Assembly: GCF_001027545.1 (NCBI RefSeq)
Contig: NZ_CP009498.1
Coordinates: 1,240,001-1,304,000, forward strand
Direction of reading: 5' to 3'
Origin: Endomicrobium proavitum
GTDB lineage: Bacteria; Elusimicrobiota; Endomicrobiia; Endomicrobiales; Endomicrobiaceae
DNA: 64,000 nucleotides
The notes under the pieces are model-generated. The model did no database searches, was not told where the DNA came from, and was given only the letters and a program-made list of their open reading frames with translations. Position numbers and translations under genes: made by a program. Of this stretch, positions 61,340-64,000 are shown piece after piece. Numbering within the stretch: the first letter of the stretch is position 1; each line of letters opens with the position of its first letter.

Positions 61340-61981
61340 TCAATTCTCCGTATTATTCTCTGTTACTATACTTTGCAAATACTTCTTCGCCGATTTTTTG
61401 CCGGAAGTGAGTTCCGGCAAACACAATTCCTTAAATGAACAATTGTTGCATTTTGTTGATGCTTGCGCTTTGGGCGTAATGCCGCTTTCAATTAAATTAT
61501 GAAAATCTTTGGCAAGATTTATTGTTTCTTCTCGCAAAGCATTGTCAAATTCAACATTTAAACGATTCTTTGTTTTACCGTAAAAAATAGCGCCGCTTGG
61601 AATTTCTATCTTTAGCATTTCTTCAAGACACAAAGCCTGCGCGCATAACTGAACTTTATCTGTGTTATCATTTTTTGCTTTCCCGCTTTTATATTCCACA
61701 GGGAAAGGAATGAGCTGCGCGCCGGATTTATGGAATTCAACGATATCGCTTTTGCCGACCAAACCCAAAGCATAAGATTTAATGTAAATATCACGCTCTA
61801 TTACAACCCCGTTTTTAACTTCTCTTTTATCGCTGTGGGCTTTATCGTGCATAAGAATACCTTTGGCGGTGAAGAAGTTGTCTGCCCACTGCAATTCCAT
61901 GTATGCCAAAGCACACTGTCTTGAGCAATATAATAAATGCTGCAACCCTGATAATTGAAGCAAATCATCTTCTAAATACAT
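61340..61981 (-). CDS. cas4: CRISPR adaptation nuclease Cas4 (type I-C)
   Basis: 213 residues, RecB-like nuclease with an iron-sulfur cluster. Cys ligands are in HLLYCSRQCALAYME (about 19) and the C-terminal TKCNNCSFKELCLPE (about 182-192). The nuclease core has His in MHDKAHS, Asp in GKSDIVEFH, and the E-x-K motif FPVEYKSGK, plus the QLCAQALCLEEM helix. It helps choose PAM-bearing prespacers and sets their orientation. Its start follows the cas7 stop with no gap; downstream is rhuM instead of the usual cas1. Confidence 0.95.
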   Translation of the reverse strand: MYLEDDLLQLSGLQHLLYCSRQCALAYMELQWADNFFTAKGILMHDKAHSDKREVKNGVVIERDIYIKSYALGLVGKSDIVEFHKSGAQLIPFPVEYKSGKAKNDNTDKVQLCAQALCLEEMLKIEIPSGAIFYGKTKNRLNVEFDNALREETINLAKDFHNLIESGITPKAQASTKCNNCSFKELCLPELTSGKKSAKKYLQSIVTENNTEN

Positions 61982-62812
61982 TTAGTATCCTTCTATTATT
62001 TCAGGCTTTAAATCTTTTAATTCTGAAATTTTAATTTCTCCGTTATTATCAACTTCTAATGATTTATGAACTTTCGCTGATGAATATTGCCCTAATTTAG
62101 AATTATGCTGCCACCAAATAACTTTTAAGATTTCCATGCTGCCGGCTGGTCTGGCAGAAGATTCGTCATTTTCAAAAAGTCTTGGCAAAACTGCTTTTAT
62201 TTTTTGAGCATCATCATCGCTAAAACTTGTTTTTTCAGCAAGCTGCGGGTTCATTGCGCCATAGAAAACATAAACTGCATGTTTAACACGATGCTTTGTT
62301 CCCATCGTATCTGATGATTTTTTACCAGTCTCAGTACTTTCTGCATTAACGCTTTTTGTTATTTGTGTGCTTATAATCTCAACCGGCTCTTTGCTAAAAG
62401 CAGTTTGTATTGATACAGGACCTCTTATACCTATAGATACTCCTGAACCCGAGTCTTCTTTTTTACCTTTAAAAGCAAAAATCTGCCCGAAAGCGCGAAC
62501 ATCAAACCAAGTTTTACAAGCAATAGATGCATATTTTTCTTTATCTTTTTCTTTTTTTAAAGCTTCAACTTTATCCGCTCTATCTTTTAAACTTTTTGCA
62601 TCGTCATTTTTATAATCATCTGATTGAACAAAAATAGATTCTCCTGAATCTAACAATCTGTTTCTTATTTTTCTTTTTAAACACACATCAGATACTTCAC
62701 CAAGCTCTTCAAAATCAGCTCTTGGTCTGTTGCCGCCAAGAGGATCGCCATTGGGATTAGCATTTTCTACCTTAAATACAACTGCAAAATCAATTTTCTT
62801 TTGTAATGACAT
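61982..62812 (-). CDS. cas7: Cascade backbone protein Cas7 (Csd2, type I-C)
   Basis: 276 residues of the Csd2/Csh2 family. It starts KIDFAVVFKVENANPNGDPLGGNRPR (key part NANPNGDPL), and has CLKRKIRNRLLD, WFDVRAFGQIFAFKG, GIRGPVSIQTAFS, and MGTKHRVKHAVYVFYGAMNP. Several copies coat the crRNA in the interference complex. Two bases separate it from cas8c and none from cas4, so the genes form one operon. Confidence 0.96.
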   Translation of the reverse strand: MSLQKKIDFAVVFKVENANPNGDPLGGNRPRADFEELGEVSDVCLKRKIRNRLLDSGESIFVQSDDYKNDDAKSLKDRADKVEALKKEKDKEKYASIACKTWFDVRAFGQIFAFKGKKEDSGSGVSIGIRGPVSIQTAFSKEPVEIISTQITKSVNAESTETGKKSSDTMGTKHRVKHAVYVFYGAMNPQLAEKTSFSDDDAQKIKAVLPRLFENDESSARPAGSMEILKVIWWQHNSKLGQYSSAKVHKSLEVDNNGEIKISELKDLKPEIIEGY

Positions 62813-62814
62813 TG

Positions 62815-64000
62815 TTATTCTCCTTTTTGAGTATCAGAATTATTTTCATCTTTTTCATCATCTTTATTTTTTAAATCTGCAAGTTGACAATAGTATGCCA
62901 ATAAATAATCGCCATTAAGTTTTGAATTATCTTTATAATCAATAGTATTGAATTTAGAATGTATTTCTTCTAATTCATCCTCAACATTTTTTAAGAACAG
63001 CGCTCTGTTTGCCTTTAGGCGATGTCTTGCACCGCTATTAAACATAGAATGCAGCCTTTCCCAAGTTGTATATGGTTTATTTCTAAATTCTGTCATATAC
63101 TTTCTTGCATTTGTCTCCCTATTTTCTTTAGCCACAAACAGCGCTATTTGCTCGGCATAATCAATTATGGCAAGAAGCCTTCCATAAAGATAATTTCTGT
63201 CAGAGTTCCCTTTTTCAAGACTCATTTCGTAATCCTCCTTTTTATTATTTCCTTTATATAAACCACAAGCTATTCCTAAAGTCTTTTGCCATTGCCAATA
63301 TTCTAATGTTATTGGATTTGAAGCTTGCCTGATACAGCTTTCAACTATATCGTTAGGAATATCTTTATTTTCTATTATAAGCGGCAATAGTCTATCTACA
63401 GTTTTTTTGATTATTTTATCATCTGCTTGATTACCATAAGCAGCTTTTGCAATATCGCGCGGAGAAGCAGCACCATAAAACTGTTTGTCTTTATTATAAT
63501 ATTGCAACCAAGAATATTTTTTATGCCATTTTTCTATTCTATCAAGAAAATCGGAACCTTTTAATTCTTTATAGTATATAACAGAAATTCGCCCCGGTGT
63601 AGCAGAATCAAGTCCAATAATTATTATATTGTCAGCATTTCCCAAAGTTTGAGAGTAACCATGCAGTTTTTTCTTTAATTTATCGCTAAAAACTTGAGCG
63701 ATATTTCCTGTTGCTTCACTGTTATTTTTTTCTCCTTCACCAAATAAATCATAAGAATCGTCATAAAATTTTGGAATCTCTTTTATGCTTTGAGCCCAAG
63801 CGACATAAACTTGCGCGCCGTTTTGATAAGCCATATTTAATTCGTTTGACAACAGAAATTTTAGTACTGCATGAGCTTTTTGACTTACGTCAAAACTAAT
63901 TCCAACTGCTTCGTCTGATTCTTCAAAACGCCCGCGAAAAGTAAAACCGCTTGTATCATTTGCAGAAATTATTTTTGCACCGCTTGAGCCGCTATATATA
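62815..64000 (-). CDS. cas8c: Cascade large subunit Cas8c (Csd1, type I-C), 5' part beyond window
   Basis: The minus-strand frame is open from the stop at 62815 to the right edge (about 394 residues); a TTG at 63852 is not the real start. The visible part includes GFTFRGRFEESDEAVGISF and VSQKAHAVLKFLLSNEL, standard Csd1 sequence, then VAWAQSIKEIPKF and LDSATPGRISVIYYKEL. Cas8c recognises the PAM; in this subtype the transcript also yields the small subunit Cas11c from an internal start near the C-terminus. cas5 and cas3 are expected just right of the window. Confidence 0.93.
   Translation of the reverse strand, partial: IYSGSSGAKIISANDTSGFTFRGRFEESDEAVGISFDVSQKAHAVLKFLLSNELNMAYQNGAQVYVAWAQSIKEIPKFYDDSYDLFGEGEKNNSEATGNIAQVFSDKLKKKLHGYSQTLGNADNIIIIGLDSATPGRISVIYYKELKGSDFLDRIEKWHKKYSWLQYYNKDKQFYGAASPRDIAKAAYGNQADDKIIKKTVDRLLPLIIENKDIPNDIVESCIRQASNPITLEYWQWQKTLGIACGLYKGNNKKEDYEMSLEKGNSDRNYLYGRLLAIIDYAEQIALFVAKENRETNARKYMTEFRNKPYTTWERLHSMFNSGARHRLKANRALFLKNVEDELEEIHSKFNTIDYKDNSKLNGDYLLAYYCQLADLKNKDDEKDENNSDTQKGE

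Overview
The window is about 38-40% GC with dense, mostly minus-strand operons. Short-form metabolic genes (a pyruvate kinase without its C-terminal domain, a split MetH, TrpB2, a monomeric [FeFe] hydrogenase, a giant BadF/HgdC-type activase) sit beside outer-membrane genes (porin, Pmp-like adhesin, two-partner CdiA). This fits a small-genome, anaerobic, fermentative, diderm bacterium. My best guess is Elusimicrobiota, class Endomicrobia. That placement is inference from gene style, not from a marker search.

Layout. 1-1.8 kb: 5' part of a Pmp-like surface protein (minus strand, running off the left edge), whose promoter carries seven TTGTG units. 1.8-9.9 kb: a complete phosphate cluster transcribed leftward, phoB-phoR-porin-pstS-pstC-pstA-pstB-phoU. 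9.85-18.7 kb: a contact-dependent inhibition (CDI) locus with a 2153-residue CdiA, a lipoprotein as candidate immunity protein, an orphan CdiA-CT toxin cassette broken by a one-base A-tract frameshift, a second candidate immunity gene and a chimeric exported remnant. A tRNA-Glu lies just upstream of cdiA; no cdiB is present. 18.9-41.1 kb: ordinary metabolism (CoA-dehydratase activase, MetH and its separate activation protein, drug exporter, NAD synthetase, BioB with a BirA-like operator, Hom and an aminotransferase, HU, TrpB2, pyruvate kinase, ZIP transporter, hydrogenase). 41.4-42.5 kb: a complete IS with 25-bp inverted repeats and a 7-bp target duplication, inserted into a host palindromic repeat. 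42.7-45.2 kb: RecQ and an HD phosphohydrolase.

45.4-64 kb is a double CRISPR locus. First comes a type II-C system: 43 repeats, tracrRNA, cas2, cas1, cas9. Every repeat ends in a perfect extended -10 promoter element. Upstream of cas9 is a relic of a diverged II-C array. Next comes a type I-C array of 86 repeats with cas2, cas1, a RhuM-family gene, cas4, cas7 and cas8c (cut by the right edge; cas5 and cas3 are expected beyond it). The rhuM gene is fused into the operon: its stop codon abuts the cas1 start codon, and a 12-bp inverted repeat precedes it. This is the best candidate here for an undescribed arrangement. The spacers also record history: a 398-bp block amplified almost fourfold, two spacers that differ only at synonymous codon positions of the same phage peptide, and five II-C spacers aimed at variants of one promoter-like element.

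Intergenic regions are filled by a mosaic of dispersed repeats: CTCCTTA/G heptamers, CCCC-hairpins and palindromes ending in ATGACA. In the adhesin gene these have entered the coding region in frame.
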